From Methylophilus glucosoxydans (GTDB lineage: Bacteria > Pseudomonadota > Gammaproteobacteria > Burkholderiales > Methylophilaceae), in contig NZ_JBHTJW010000002.1 of the NCBI RefSeq assembly GCF_042676145.1, forward strand, positions 496,001-560,000: a DNA stretch of 64,000 nt, in the 5' to 3' direction. Position numbers and translations under genes: made by a program. Below the pieces are notes generated by a model. That model did not search any database, was not told the DNA's origin, and was given only the letters and a program-made list of their open reading frames with translations. Positions 1 through 10,000 of the stretch are shown here, piece by piece; the stretch's first letter is position 1, and each line of letters begins with the position of its first letter.

Positions 1-2
1 TC

Positions 3-857
3 TCGGCCGGGCACTTTAATGGCTTTTTGACCCATGTGCACTTGCCTGAGGTGTCATTATTCCTTGAGTTTACTAATCAGCAACTCCATCAACAAGGCTA
101 TCTGGATGAGGAGAAAATCTCCATCGGGGTGCCGATGAATAGCATTGAAAAGGGCATGTTTTGTGGCAGCCTCTGCGAGCAGCAGGCAGTGCATATTTTT
201 TCTGGCAGAAACGGTTTTGAGTTTGTCTCGCCCGCAAACCTCACCATCGGCCTGATTGTGATTTCGAGAAAATTTCTGATGCAGTACTTGTCAGATGACG
301 ATCAGGAGCGACTGGACCAGCAGTGCAAGAGTGCCAAGATTTTATATTTGAACCAAACGAAGTATCTGAACCTGGTGCGCTTTTTACGTTCAGTATTTGC
401 GACGCTAAAGGCATTGCCCGGCTTTATTCAATACCCTACGCTGGTGCAAGAAACACAAATGATGGCTTTGCAAATGGTGGCCGATACACTGCTCTGTGAC
501 GATTCGGCGCCAAGGACGGTTTATTATCAGCATCAATCATGGCAAGTGGTCACCAAAACCCGGAAAATCGTGCGTGAACGCCAGGATGATCCTATCACTG
601 TCGTCGAGTTGTGCGAGTCTTTGGCCATGAGCCACCGCACCTTGCAATATCATTTTCAAAGAACCCTGGAGAAAAGTCCGATCGTCTACCTGCGCACCGA
701 GCGGCTCAATGGTGTCCGCCAAATGCTGAGGCACGCCAATTCTGTGACGGAGGCAGCCACTTCATGGGGCTTCTGGCATTTTGGACATTTTTCGCAGGAA
801 TATAAAAAGATGTTTGGTGAAGCTCCCTCTACCACCTTCAAGCGCTTTCATGGATGA
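3..857 (+). CDS. eutR: AraC-family regulator, EutR-like (5' end cut off)
   Basis: C-terminal part of an AraC/XylS transcriptional activator. The reading frame is open to the left edge of the window (TCG at base 3 is in frame, with no stop before the TTG at 27), so the gene starts outside. The last ~100 residues form the double helix-turn-helix; the second HTH is seen in the run WGFWHFGHFSQEYKKMFGE followed by P and the terminal FKRF. The middle part resembles the EutR sensory domain, which in enterobacteria senses ethanolamine plus B12. It converges on eutC/eutB, supporting a role as activator of ethanolamine use. The family is certain; the specific EutR call rests on similarity and context. 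Confidence 0.8.
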   Translation, partial: SAGHFNGFLTHVHLPEVSLFLEFTNQQLHQQGYLDEEKISIGVPMNSIEKGMFCGSLCEQQAVHIFSGRNGFEFVSPANLTIGLIVISRKFLMQYLSDDDQERLDQQCKSAKILYLNQTKYLNLVRFLRSVFATLKALPGFIQYPTLVQETQMMALQMVADTLLCDDSAPRTVYYQHQSWQVVTKTRKIVRERQDDPITVVELCESLAMSHRTLQYHFQRTLEKSPIVYLRTERLNGVRQMLRHANSVTEAATSWGFWHFGHFSQEYKKMFGEAPSTTFKRFHG

Positions 858-872
858 GGTGGCGGTTTTGCG

Positions 873-1685
873 TCATTGGTCGGAAGGCGCGTCTTGAATC
901 ATAACGACATCGCTTTCATCTTTGAGCGCAACGCCTGACAATTTTAAACGGTTGGCTTCTTTTGCCAGCCATAACAATTTTTTTGCGGCGGCGGCATAAC
1001 CCAGGCCATCTGGCCTGACATTGGAAATACAGTTTCTGTCCGCATCACTCCGGCCACGCCGCGGCTGATGCGTCAAATAAATCCCCAGGCTATCCGGCGA
1101 GCTGAGTCCAGGCCGTTCACCAATCAGCATGGCCACCATGTTTGCGCCTAGCATTTCGCCCACTTCATCGGCCAGTGCAACCCTGGCCTGGGAGGCAATC
1201 ACCACCGGCCCCAGATGCCATTCCGCAGGGGCTTGCGCATGAATTTCTTGCAATAATGGCAGCGCGTGATTTTTGATTGCCAGTGAAGACAAGCCATCCG
1301 CCACCACCAGTAATAAATCAATCGCTTGTTTTGGTTTGGCAGCTTTGAGGTGTAGCCCGCTGTCCTCACTCAGTTGACGGCCCCAATCGGGTCTTAATAA
1401 ATAAGAAGCCCGGTCTGGTGCCTTGCTATGAACCTGATGGACATCGACTGACAATGTCGCTTGAATTTGCGCCATCAAAGCCTGGGTATCCAGGCCAAGA
1501 TGAACCGCATCCCTGGCCAATGCATGGCTCAAGCTGAAATCCAGGACTTCTTGCGTAGGCAGGCTGCTACCTACCCTGCCGAGGGCAATCCGCGCTTGCG
1601 TAAAGCTTTTAAGCTGTGACCAGGGATCTTCGCTGACGATGCCTGTGCTAGGGGCTGCAGGAGGCTGATGCATATTAAGGGACAC
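873..1685 (-). CDS. eutC: Ethanolamine ammonia-lyase small subunit
   Basis: Small subunit of adenosylcobalamin-dependent ethanolamine ammonia-lyase, which converts ethanolamine to acetaldehyde and ammonia with EutB. About 270 aa, normal for the family. Family motifs include SYLLRPDWGR (~93-102), the cobalamin-site region around IGERPGLSSPDSLGIYLT (~188-205) and DADRNCISNVRP (~214-225). The listed start is a GTG inside the end of eutB (11-nt overlap); an ATG four codons later, directly after the eutB stop, is an alternative. Translational coupling to eutB is likely. No microcompartment shell genes are visible, so this is a short eut pathway used mainly as a nitrogen source. Confidence 0.93.
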   Translation of the reverse strand: MSLNMHQPPAAPSTGIVSEDPWSQLKSFTQARIALGRVGSSLPTQEVLDFSLSHALARDAVHLGLDTQALMAQIQATLSVDVHQVHSKAPDRASYLLRPDWGRQLSEDSGLHLKAAKPKQAIDLLLVVADGLSSLAIKNHALPLLQEIHAQAPAEWHLGPVVIASQARVALADEVGEMLGANMVAMLIGERPGLSSPDSLGIYLTHQPRRGRSDADRNCISNVRPDGLGYAAAAKKLLWLAKEANRLKLSGVALKDESDVVMIQDAPSDQ

Positions 1686-3072
1686 TCATTAATTGCTTGG
1701 GTTTATTTTGTAACAAGGCATGGCTATTGTCTACCGGGCGGATCATGCCGGTGTGATCCATCAGGTTCATGCGTTGTAGCCACTGCTCAAACTCCGGTGC
1801 TGGCTTCAGGTTGAGTGTTTTACGCAAATAGAGCGCATCGTGAAAGGAAGTGGTCTGATAATTAAGCATGATGTCATCCGCCCCTGGAATGCCCATGATG
1901 AAGGTAATGCCTGCCACAGACAGCAAGGTCATCAAGGTGTCCATGTCGTCTTGATCTGCCTCGGCATGGTTGGTGTAGCAGACATCACACCCCAGCGGCA
2001 GGCCCAGCAACTTACCGCAGAAATGGTCTTCCAGGCCGGCACGGATAATTTGTTTGCCATCGTATAGGTATTCAGGCCCGATAAAGCCCACCACCGTATT
2101 GGTGAGTAAGGGCGAAAAGTGGCGGGCAACCGCATAGGCACGTGCCTCGCAGGTTTGCTGGTCCATGCCAAAATTGGCGTTGGCCGAGAGTGCCGAGCCT
2201 TGGCCTGTTTCAAAATACATAACGTTCTGGCCTACCGTGCCGCGTTGCAGTGACAATGCTGCAGAATACGCTTCATCCAGAATCGAAAGATTAATACCAA
2301 ACGTTTTATTGGCTTGTTCGGTGCCGGCAATCGACTGAAACACCAAATCAATCGGCGCACCTTTTTCAATCAGTTGAATCTGGTTGGTGACATGGGTCAG
2401 GATGCACGACTGGGTGGGAATCTCATATTGGTTAATGACTTCATCAACCAGGTAATATAAGTTCATCAAGCCAGGAATGCTATCGGTGGCCGGGTTGATG
2501 CCGATCACCGCATCCCCCGAGCCATACAATAATCCGTCTAGCAGAGAAGCGGCAATACCGCGGGCATCGTCGGTCGGGTGGTTGGGCTGCAAGCGCACAG
2601 ACAAACGACCTGGCAGGCCGATGGTATTTCGAAATGCGGTCGTCACTTGGCATTTTTTGGCAACCAGGATCAAGTCCTGGTTGCGCATCAGCTTGCTGAC
2701 CGCAGCCGCCATTTCCGGTGTGATGCCTTTGGCAACCCGCGTCAGCGTGGCGGTATCCGTGGTATCCAGCAACAGCCAGTCTCGAAAATCGCCTACGGTT
2801 AAATGGCTGATCTCACTAAATGCCTGCGCATCATGCGTATCAATGATCAAGCGCGTCACTTCGTCTTGTTCATAAGGCAGCAGCAACTCCTCTAAAAAGC
2901 GTTTGAGCGGCACACTGGCGAGGCACATTCTGGCGGCCATCCGTTCGACATAAGTCTCTGCAGCCACGCCTGCGAGAAAGTCGCCAGAGCGCGGCGGTGA
3001 GGCTTTTGCCAGCACTTCTTTCAAGTCTTTAAACTGATACTGATGTACTCCGACGCTGTAACTGTAAGCCAT
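1675..3072 (-). CDS. eutB: Ethanolamine ammonia-lyase large subunit
   Basis: Catalytic large subunit (~465 aa) of B12-dependent ethanolamine ammonia-lyase, a TIM-barrel enzyme. Conserved blocks run the whole length: QFKDLKEVLAKA and SGDFLAGVAAET near the N-terminus, GDAVIGINPATD, PTQSCILTHVTNQIQ, YFETGQGSALSANANFG, VGFIGPEYLYDGKQIIRAG and GCDVCYTNHAEADQDDMD. An in-frame TTG lies 18 nt upstream (3090), but the ATG at 3072 is preceded by a GGAGAGTGAG Shine-Dalgarno stretch and gives the normal family length, so it is chosen. It forms an operon with eutC; the permease gene lies just upstream. Cobalamin must be made or imported; no cob genes are in the window. Confidence 0.95.
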   Translation of the reverse strand: MAYSYSVGVHQYQFKDLKEVLAKASPPRSGDFLAGVAAETYVERMAARMCLASVPLKRFLEELLLPYEQDEVTRLIIDTHDAQAFSEISHLTVGDFRDWLLLDTTDTATLTRVAKGITPEMAAAVSKLMRNQDLILVAKKCQVTTAFRNTIGLPGRLSVRLQPNHPTDDARGIAASLLDGLLYGSGDAVIGINPATDSIPGLMNLYYLVDEVINQYEIPTQSCILTHVTNQIQLIEKGAPIDLVFQSIAGTEQANKTFGINLSILDEAYSAALSLQRGTVGQNVMYFETGQGSALSANANFGMDQQTCEARAYAVARHFSPLLTNTVVGFIGPEYLYDGKQIIRAGLEDHFCGKLLGLPLGCDVCYTNHAEADQDDMDTLMTLLSVAGITFIMGIPGADDIMLNYQTTSFHDALYLRKTLNLKPAPEFEQWLQRMNLMDHTGMIRPVDNSHALLQNKPKQLMSVP

Positions 3073-3138
3073 CTTTTTCTCACTCTCCAAGGAATCAACA
3101 GGGGACTCCTTTACGTACCTTGCATGGATTGTCCGCGT

Positions 3139-4485
3139 TTAACGGTCAGTCGCTGTGTCGCGTTGCCCTTTTGTCAGGCTGAAATAAATATAGCCCACTG
3201 CCATCAGCACGGCAAACACCAGCGCCAATGCCTGATTGTAGTAGATCATGGTCAGCAAACTGATCACGGCAAGGCTCAAGGCAATTGCCGGAAACAGCGG
3301 ATAACCCATGGTACGGAACGGGCGATCCAGCGCAGGCTCGTTTTTTCTCAGCGCAAAAAAGCTCAGCATCGAAACGATATACATGACGATGGCTCCGAAT
3401 ACCGCCATCGTGATCAAGTTTGCCGTGAGCGTCATGCCATTAAACTGTAAGTCATCACTCAAAATAGCTGCCAGGCCGACCACGGCCCCAGCGATCAACG
3501 CGCGATGTGGGGTTTTAAAGCGCGCATGCGTGGCTTCAAAGTATTTCGGCATAAATCCGGCGCGTGCCAGGGCAAAAATCTGCCGTGAGCAACCAAGCAA
3601 AATTCCGTGAAAAGAGGCGATCAATCCTAGCAAGCCAATCCAAACCAGCATATGTAACCAGCCACTGTTCTCACCCACCACCACTTTCATTGCCTGTGGA
3701 ATAGGATCATTGACATTGGCCAGGGTTCTCCAGTCGCCCACGCCACCTGCATATAACATCACGCCAATGGCCAGAAACACCAGCGTCAGAATCCCGGCAA
3801 TATAAGCTTTGGGGATCGTTCTTCTCGGATCTTTGGCCTCTTCTGCAGCCATGGCAACACCTTCAATTGCGAGAAAAAACCAAATGGCAAATGGAATCGC
3901 CGCCACCATGCCTGGAATCGCTGCGCTACTAAAAACGTCATTACCTGCCCAGCCATGTGCGACAAAGTTTGTCATTGAGAAACCGGGGGCAACCACGCCC
4001 ATAAACACCAATAACTCCATAATTGCGAGCAAGGTGACCAGCAGTTCAAAGGTGGCAGCGATATGCACCCCAACAATATTCAAACTGACAAATACAATAT
4101 AAGCACCCACGGCAAAAAGCTTGGGGTCTATGCCCGGATATTGCACATTCAGATAGGCGCCAATCGCCATCGCAATAGCCGGCGGTGCGAATAAAAACTC
4201 AATCAAGGTGGCATAACCGGCCACATACGCCATCTTAGGACCAAAAGCCCGTCTGGCGTAAGCAAACGGCCCACCGGCATGCGGAATAGAAGTAGTCAGT
4301 TCAGTAAAACTGAAAATAAAGGTGGTGTACATCAGCGCGATAAATAGCGTGGTCACCAAAAAACCCAAGGTTCCCGCTTTATCCCAGCCATAACTCCAGC
4401 CAAAATATTCGCCGGAAATCACCAGCCCGACGGCCAGTCCCCATAAATGCCAACCATTCAGCGTTGGCTTTAACGATACGCTCAT
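3139..4485 (-). CDS. eat: Ethanolamine permease (APC superfamily)
   Basis: Inner-membrane amino acid/polyamine-type permease of ~448 aa with about 12 hydrophobic helices. The N-terminal stretch GLVISGEYFGWSYGWDKAG and the following TELTTSIPHAGGPFAYARRAFG are characteristic of ethanolamine permeases. Start chosen at the ATG for MSVSLKPTLNGW; a longer ORF adds six residues from an upstream codon. It lies immediately upstream of eutB on the same strand with ~65 nt between, so it is probably cotranscribed and supplies ethanolamine to EutBC. Assignment is firm at family level. Confidence 0.9.
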   Translation of the reverse strand: MSVSLKPTLNGWHLWGLAVGLVISGEYFGWSYGWDKAGTLGFLVTTLFIALMYTTFIFSFTELTTSIPHAGGPFAYARRAFGPKMAYVAGYATLIEFLFAPPAIAMAIGAYLNVQYPGIDPKLFAVGAYIVFVSLNIVGVHIAATFELLVTLLAIMELLVFMGVVAPGFSMTNFVAHGWAGNDVFSSAAIPGMVAAIPFAIWFFLAIEGVAMAAEEAKDPRRTIPKAYIAGILTLVFLAIGVMLYAGGVGDWRTLANVNDPIPQAMKVVVGENSGWLHMLVWIGLLGLIASFHGILLGCSRQIFALARAGFMPKYFEATHARFKTPHRALIAGAVVGLAAILSDDLQFNGMTLTANLITMAVFGAIVMYIVSMLSFFALRKNEPALDRPFRTMGYPLFPAIALSLAVISLLTMIYYNQALALVFAVLMAVGYIYFSLTKGQRDTATDR

Positions 4486-4759
4486 GACAGCTTCCCCTAG
4501 CAATTAAAATCATGGTCGTATCATGCGAGTTTCGTGTGAATTCAACTATCCCATTTTCGCAATGATGGGTTGCGCGCTATAGATTGCCTAAGGTTGGGCT
4601 TGAATCGTACAAGCTTGGGTAATTGCAACGAAGTAAGCTACATCAGCAGAGTCTGCTTGATCACAGACGTGCTGTTAAAAGAATAAATACGTCGTCTCAC
4701 GCAAGGTGAGCGTTAAGTGAACGACCCCTTTAGGGCGAGTGCTGTTGCCATTTCATGGC

Positions 4760-5077
4760 TTATGATCCGCCAACTTTCATGAGTATCAGCCCAGAAATGA
4801 TTAAGGTTGCCGCAAGTAATCGCAACATTGTGATGGGTTCAGAGAGCACCGTGATGCCAACGATAAATGCACCAACGCCACCAATCCCCGTCCAAACAGT
4901 GTAAGCAGTGCCCATGGGGATCGTGCGCATCGCTGAAGACAGCAACCAAAAGCTTCCTATCACTGTAAGCAGCGTCATAAGTGATGGTAGCAGTTTTGAA
5001 AAACCATCAGACTCTTTGATCGCGTAAGCGAAGATGATTTCCAGAATGCCAGCGGCGAAAAGTTGTAACCAAGCCAT
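4760..5077 (-). CDS. gdx: SMR-family exporter, Gdx/SugE type (guanidinium exporter)
   Basis: Small multidrug resistance protein of 105 aa with four membrane helices. Start is the ATG at 5077 (MAWLQLFAAGILEIIFAYAI), preceded by AGGA; the longer open frame upstream is not supported. The SMR glutamate is in helix 1 (E13), and GTAYTVWTGIGGVGAF in helix 3 is the family signature. SugE/Gdx members export guanidinium in exchange for protons. The neighbouring guanidine-degradation operon and the structured leader just upstream support Gdx rather than a quaternary-ammonium Qac pump. It is separated from atzF by ~170 nt, so it may have its own promoter. Confidence 0.85.
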   Translation of the reverse strand: MAWLQLFAAGILEIIFAYAIKESDGFSKLLPSLMTLLTVIGSFWLLSSAMRTIPMGTAYTVWTGIGGVGAFIVGITVLSEPITMLRLLAATLIISGLILMKVGGS

Positions 5078-5091
5078 AAATTGTCCTAAAG

Positions 5092-5146
5092 TGAAGCCAA
5101 GCTGTCCTGTGAAAACGCAATGGCTGGATGGCTTCCCCACTGCGCT
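5092..5146 (-). promoter_or_regulatory. Pseudoknot-capable leader upstream of gdx, possible guanidine-III-like element
   Basis: Two interleaved complementary segments can form an H-type pseudoknot on the minus strand. CGCAGTGG (5144-5137) pairs with CCATTGCG (5123-5116, one G-T), and GAAGCCA (5135-5129) pairs perfectly with TGGCTTC (5099-5093). The 3' arm ends ~16 nt before the gdx ATG, close to the AGGA ribosome site. The stretch CAGGACA between the arms resembles the conserved CAGGACAAG of guanidine-III (ykkC-III) riboswitches, but the junctions do not align cleanly with that consensus. The pairing is seen; the riboswitch identity is inference. Confidence 0.35.
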
Positions 5147-5246
5147 AAAGATAGTCATCTTTTTGTGCAACATCCCTATTAAAAGCAAAAAAGATTTTTG
5201 AATGAATCAGGGAAACGTCAACGGTTCGCTGACAGACCCAGCAAAG

Positions 5247-7049
5247 CTATTGGTGTTGCAAGTAATCTCGCCATCCAGAAAACTGAGAGATTTGATCTGC
5301 AGTTTCCAGTGCGTAATCCTCACAAATAAATCCGGTGACCCATGAGCCATCTATCAGTTCAACCTTGCCCAGTCCTAATGGCGCCGGAATATCATTTAGA
5401 AAGGCGCCTAGCTCTTGGGTGGGGATTTCCCAGATTTCCACCTCAAATGACCGGCCACCGGTTGCAACTCTTCTTAACCCTGGTCGTTTGGGCGGTGAGC
5501 CCGCCAAGGCATAAAACTGGTAAGCAGAGGAGGTCTGTGTTTTTTTGAGCAATTGCCCGCCTTTATCTTTTAATTGCCAATTCAAGGGCAAACCGTCTAA
5601 ATGTGCGCCACACACCAGCAGCTGTGAGCGATCATTTTTTGCCAAGGTGGTAGGGGGCGCGGCCGTGAATTCGAATTGACCAATCAGCGGTAGTTTTGAG
5701 GTGCGCTGAAAACTGTCCGCAATACTTAAAAGATATTGGTCACAGAATGCCCGCCCAAACAAAGTCACCCCTGAAGGCAGGCCATTCCGCATGAATCCAG
5801 CCGGAACCGCTACCGCCGCATAGTCGAGCAGATTCATGAAGTTGGTGTAAGTCCCCAAATCAGAGTTACGTTTCACAGGCTCTGCCGCTAGCTCGGCCAA
5901 GGTGACCGGGCGCGGATAGGCCGGCGTGATCATGAAATCCAGGTTGGCAAGAATGGCATCCGTCTTGACTTTTAGGGCTTGTAATTTGTATTGTGCTCTA
6001 AACGCTTGCACCGCTGTGGCAGTTGGTGCTTTTTGTAGCACATCTCTGATGACGGGCAGTACCGCTTCTGGATTGTTCTCAATCAACTCGCCAACGACGC
6101 TGTATCTCTCAGCGACCCATGGGCCTTCGTAAAGAAGCTTCGCAGCCTCCAGAAAGGCACTGAAGTCTATTTCAATGGCGATGCCCCCCATGGTCTCAAG
6201 GGTGGAGACTGAACGCTCAAAGAGGGCCTGACTTTCAGCGCAACCTAGAAACTCTAATTGTTTAGGGACGCCAAACTTAAATCCGCTGGCGGGGATGCCA
6301 AACGATCTGCCCGTGTTCCAGCCAACATTGGCTCGGCTGTATTCGTCTTCTGGATCCTTGCGCGCAGTGAGTGCGAGCAGCTTGCTTGCTTCCAATGCGG
6401 TCGCGGTAAAAAAGGTCGTGCAATCCAGCGTGCGGCAAGCTGGTACAACACCAGCTGTTGAAATTAAGCCTTTGGTGGCTTTCAATCCAATCAGGTTGTT
6501 GAGCGCTGCCGGAACACGCCCGCTGCCTGCGGTATCCGTCCCGAGTGCAAACGATGCCAGTCCCAATGCCACTGCCAGCGCGGAGCCTGCACTGGAGCCG
6601 CCACTGGGATATTCAGCAAGAACGCTATTGCGGCAGAGTCCATAGGGGGAGCGGGTGCCGTTCAGGCCAGTCGCGAACTGATCAAGATTCGTTTTACCGA
6701 TGGGGATCGCGCCTAGTGCGATCAACTGCGCAACAATGGTGGCATTTTTTGCCGGGATGTAACTAAACGCATGACATGCCGCCGTGGTCGGGACACCGGC
6801 CAGGTCGATGTTATCCTTGACCGCAAATGGGACGCCATACAGCGGTAAGCTTTCCGGCCCGGTCGCCTCTAGATTTGCCAGATAAGGCGCTAACTCTTCT
6901 TCGGTCAGAATGTGGATGAAGAGCTTGTATTCTGGATTTAACTGGAGGGCTCTTTCGCGCAATGCTTGAATGAGTTCACGGGGTGAGAATGCATGGTTGG
7001 CATACGCACTTTTAAGGGCATCCAATTGCAGGTTATATGGGTGTTTCAT
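5247..7049 (-). CDS. atzF: Allophanate hydrolase (AtzF type)
   Basis: Amidase-signature enzyme (~600 aa) that hydrolyses allophanate to ammonia and CO2. The amidase core carries the Ser-cisSer-Lys triad region: Lys in VPFAVKDNIDLAGVPT (~79), the glycine/serine stretch PSGGSSAGSALAVALGLASF (~148-167) and GTDTAGSGRVPAALN. The C-terminal ~140 residues, with LVCGAHLDGLPLN, form the second AtzF domain. It lies 12 nt downstream of the carboxylase gene on the same strand, so it is the last step of the operon and releases the nitrogen as ammonium. Confidence 0.93.
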   Translation of the reverse strand: MKHPYNLQLDALKSAYANHAFSPRELIQALRERALQLNPEYKLFIHILTEEELAPYLANLEATGPESLPLYGVPFAVKDNIDLAGVPTTAACHAFSYIPAKNATIVAQLIALGAIPIGKTNLDQFATGLNGTRSPYGLCRNSVLAEYPSGGSSAGSALAVALGLASFALGTDTAGSGRVPAALNNLIGLKATKGLISTAGVVPACRTLDCTTFFTATALEASKLLALTARKDPEDEYSRANVGWNTGRSFGIPASGFKFGVPKQLEFLGCAESQALFERSVSTLETMGGIAIEIDFSAFLEAAKLLYEGPWVAERYSVVGELIENNPEAVLPVIRDVLQKAPTATAVQAFRAQYKLQALKVKTDAILANLDFMITPAYPRPVTLAELAAEPVKRNSDLGTYTNFMNLLDYAAVAVPAGFMRNGLPSGVTLFGRAFCDQYLLSIADSFQRTSKLPLIGQFEFTAAPPTTLAKNDRSQLLVCGAHLDGLPLNWQLKDKGGQLLKKTQTSSAYQFYALAGSPPKRPGLRRVATGGRSFEVEIWEIPTQELGAFLNDIPAPLGLGKVELIDGSWVTGFICEDYALETADQISQFSGWRDYLQHQ

Positions 7050-7060
7050 TTCAATGTCCT

Positions 7061-10000
7061 TTAAGCTTCGTTAATCACGACCACACACTGCCCGGCGTTG
7101 ACTGGTGAGCCAGAGGAGACCCGTATCTCTGCCACGACACCATCGACAGGTGCTTGGATTTCAATTTCCATTTTCATGGATTCAAGAATGACTAAAGATT
7201 CGCCAGCGGTCACCTGTTGCCCAATCTGCACAACGACTTGCCACAAATTGCCGGCAATGTGACTTTCCACGCCAACCTGCCCCTCGGCTAAGGTGGATTC
7301 TTCCGTGTCACTGGCTAACTGTTCATTTATTTCAAAATTCGCCTGCCCAGTGTCAATCCAGCGCTGACGCTCCGCATCGAATGCCTTTTTTTGATGGGTT
7401 CTGAACGCTTGAATCGATGATGCTTCCCGCGCCAAGAAGGACTGATATTGCGAAAGATTGAGGCTGGTCTCTTCAATCTTTAATGGATAGCGACCGAGTG
7501 GAAAATCACGCCGGATGACAAGTAATTCTTCGGCCGACACGGGGTAAAAGCGAATCTGGTCAAAGAAATTCAGTAACCATGGCTTTCCTTCAAACGCAGC
7601 CACATTTTTGTAGCGACTCCACATTTGCAGGGTGCGGCCCACAAACTGGTAACCCCCTGGGCCCTCCATACCGTAAACGCACATGTAAGCGCCGCCAATC
7701 CCAACGGAGTTCTCTGCAGTCCAGGTTCTGGCCGGATTGTATTTGGTAGTGACTAATCTGTGCCTTGGATCCAAAGGGGTCGCGACTGGTGCGCCAAGGT
7801 AAACATCACCCAGCCCCATGACCAGGTAACTGGCGTCAAAAACGATTTCCTGCACTTTTTGAATATCCGGCAATTCATTAATGCGGCGGATAAACTCCAG
7901 GTTGCTCGGGCACCAAGGCGCATCTTTACGCACGGTGGTCATATATTTTTCGATCGCCAATTGGCAAGCGGGATCGTCCCAGGACAATGGCAAATGCACT
8001 ACCCTGGATGGCACGGTAATGTCTTGCGTTGAACTGAGTTTGCCCCAAATTTCTTGGATCAACGCCAATAATGTTTTTAATGGCAGCTGTTCAGGCTGGT
8101 AATGCACTTGCAAGGAGCGTATGCCAGGGGTGAGGTCAATAATGCCTGCAGGATTACTTTGTTCGATGGCTTGCATCAAAGCATGCGCTTTGAATCGTAA
8201 GACAAGGTCTAGCTCAGGCGCGCCGATCTCAATCAACAAGTGCGTATCGCCAGATAGTCTTGCGACGAGCTTGGACTCCTTTTCCCCAATTTCCAGCACG
8301 ATAGGGGTCTGCAGTTCTGCCGCCTGCCAAGATGCAGTGATTGGACTCAGGCCTGCGATTTGTTGCTGTTGTTCTTTAAAAGCCTTTCTGGCGGCGGCGA
8401 TGGTCACCGGGATAAAGCGAACTTTGTCACCTGCCTTGAGTTGTCCCAAGTGCCATAAATCTGCTTCAATCATCGTCACCGGGCAGACAAAGCCACCCAG
8501 GCTGGGCCCATCAGGCCCGAGAATCACCGGCATGTCACCGGTGAAATCAACCGCACCAATCGCATAGGGATTGTCGTGAATATTGGAAGGATGTAAACCC
8601 GCTTCACCGCCGCTTTCTCTGACCCACTCAGGCTTCGGTCCAATCAGGCGAACACCAGTCCTGCTGGAGTTGAAATGCACTTCCCAATCTGTGTTTAAAA
8701 ACTGATCGATGTAGCGCTGGGTGAAATATTCCGGGGCGCCATGCGGCCCATAAATGACTCGGATCTGTCTGGTCTCAGCAAGGGGAGGGTAGAGGTCTGG
8801 CGGTAGCGCGATGCCCGCAGCAGCATCCTCTAATGCTGGCAGGTGGATGACATCCCCGGCCCTTAAAGCGCGCCCCGCATGCCCGCCGAATTGGCCCAGC
8901 GTAAACGTACTTTTACTGCCCAAATATTCAGGAATCTCCAGGCCGCCCCTGAAAAGCAAATAGCTGCGGGCGCCTGTTTCGGCAATTTTGCCTAAGGTTA
9001 ACGTTGACCCTCGCTTGATGTGGAGAGAGATATGTTGTGGCGCCTGCTCGCCATCCACTTTTACCGGGATGTTTGCACCCGTGATAGCGACAACGGCATC
9101 CGTATTGAAGCGCAAGGTGGGACCACTCATGGTGATTTCCAATCCGGCGGCACGTTCTTCGTTCCCCAGCAAACGGTTCCCCAAACGGAAAGCCAGGCTA
9201 TCCATTGGGCCTGAGGGTGGAACACCGACTGCCCAATATCCCTGCCGACCAGGATAATCCTGAATGGTGGTTTGCGTGCCCGGAACAAGGACTTCAAATG
9301 TGTGAGATTGATAGGCTAAACCCTCAAGACAGCGTGTCCAGGGATGGCCTTCTGAAAATGGCTGGTCGGATAATATTTGTCTGAGGTAGTCACGGTTGGT
9401 CTCTACGCCGTATAGCACGGTCTCTGCGAGCGCGTCATCCAGACGCTTTCTGGCCTCTTCCCTGGTGGCTGACCAGCTAATCACTTTTGCAATCATAGGG
9501 TCAAAATAGGGCGGTACTTCGCAGCCTGCCTCAACCCATGTGTCTACACGCAATGCTTTTCCATCCGCATTTGGAAACGCAACATTGGTCAACAAACCAG
9601 GGCTGGGTTGAAAGTCTTTTCCAGGATCTTCCGCATACAGGCGGGCTTGTATTGCGTGGCCATGGGGTTGCAGTGTTTGGCGAATTTCTGACAAAGGCGG
9701 TAAGTCGCCAGCTGCCAATTCAATCATCCAACGCACCAGGTCAACGCCCCATACTTGCTCGGTAACACCATGCTCTACCTGTAAGCGGGTATTCACTTCC
9801 AGGAAATAAAATTGCTCGGCAAGGCTGTCATACACAAATTCTACGGTGCCCGCACTGCGGTAATTAACCGCTGTTGCTAATTTAATCGCCGCTTCACACA
9901 ACGCCTGCGCCATGCCGTCCGGCAAATTGGGCGCCGGGGTTTCTTCTAATACTTTTTGGTTTCTGCGCTGCACAGAGCAATCACGCACCCCCAAGGCAAT

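Noticed and set aside
8121..8567. 148-aa plus-strand ORF within the carboxylase gene
   Set aside because: Antisense to a strongly conserved domain, low-complexity composition; shadow frame.
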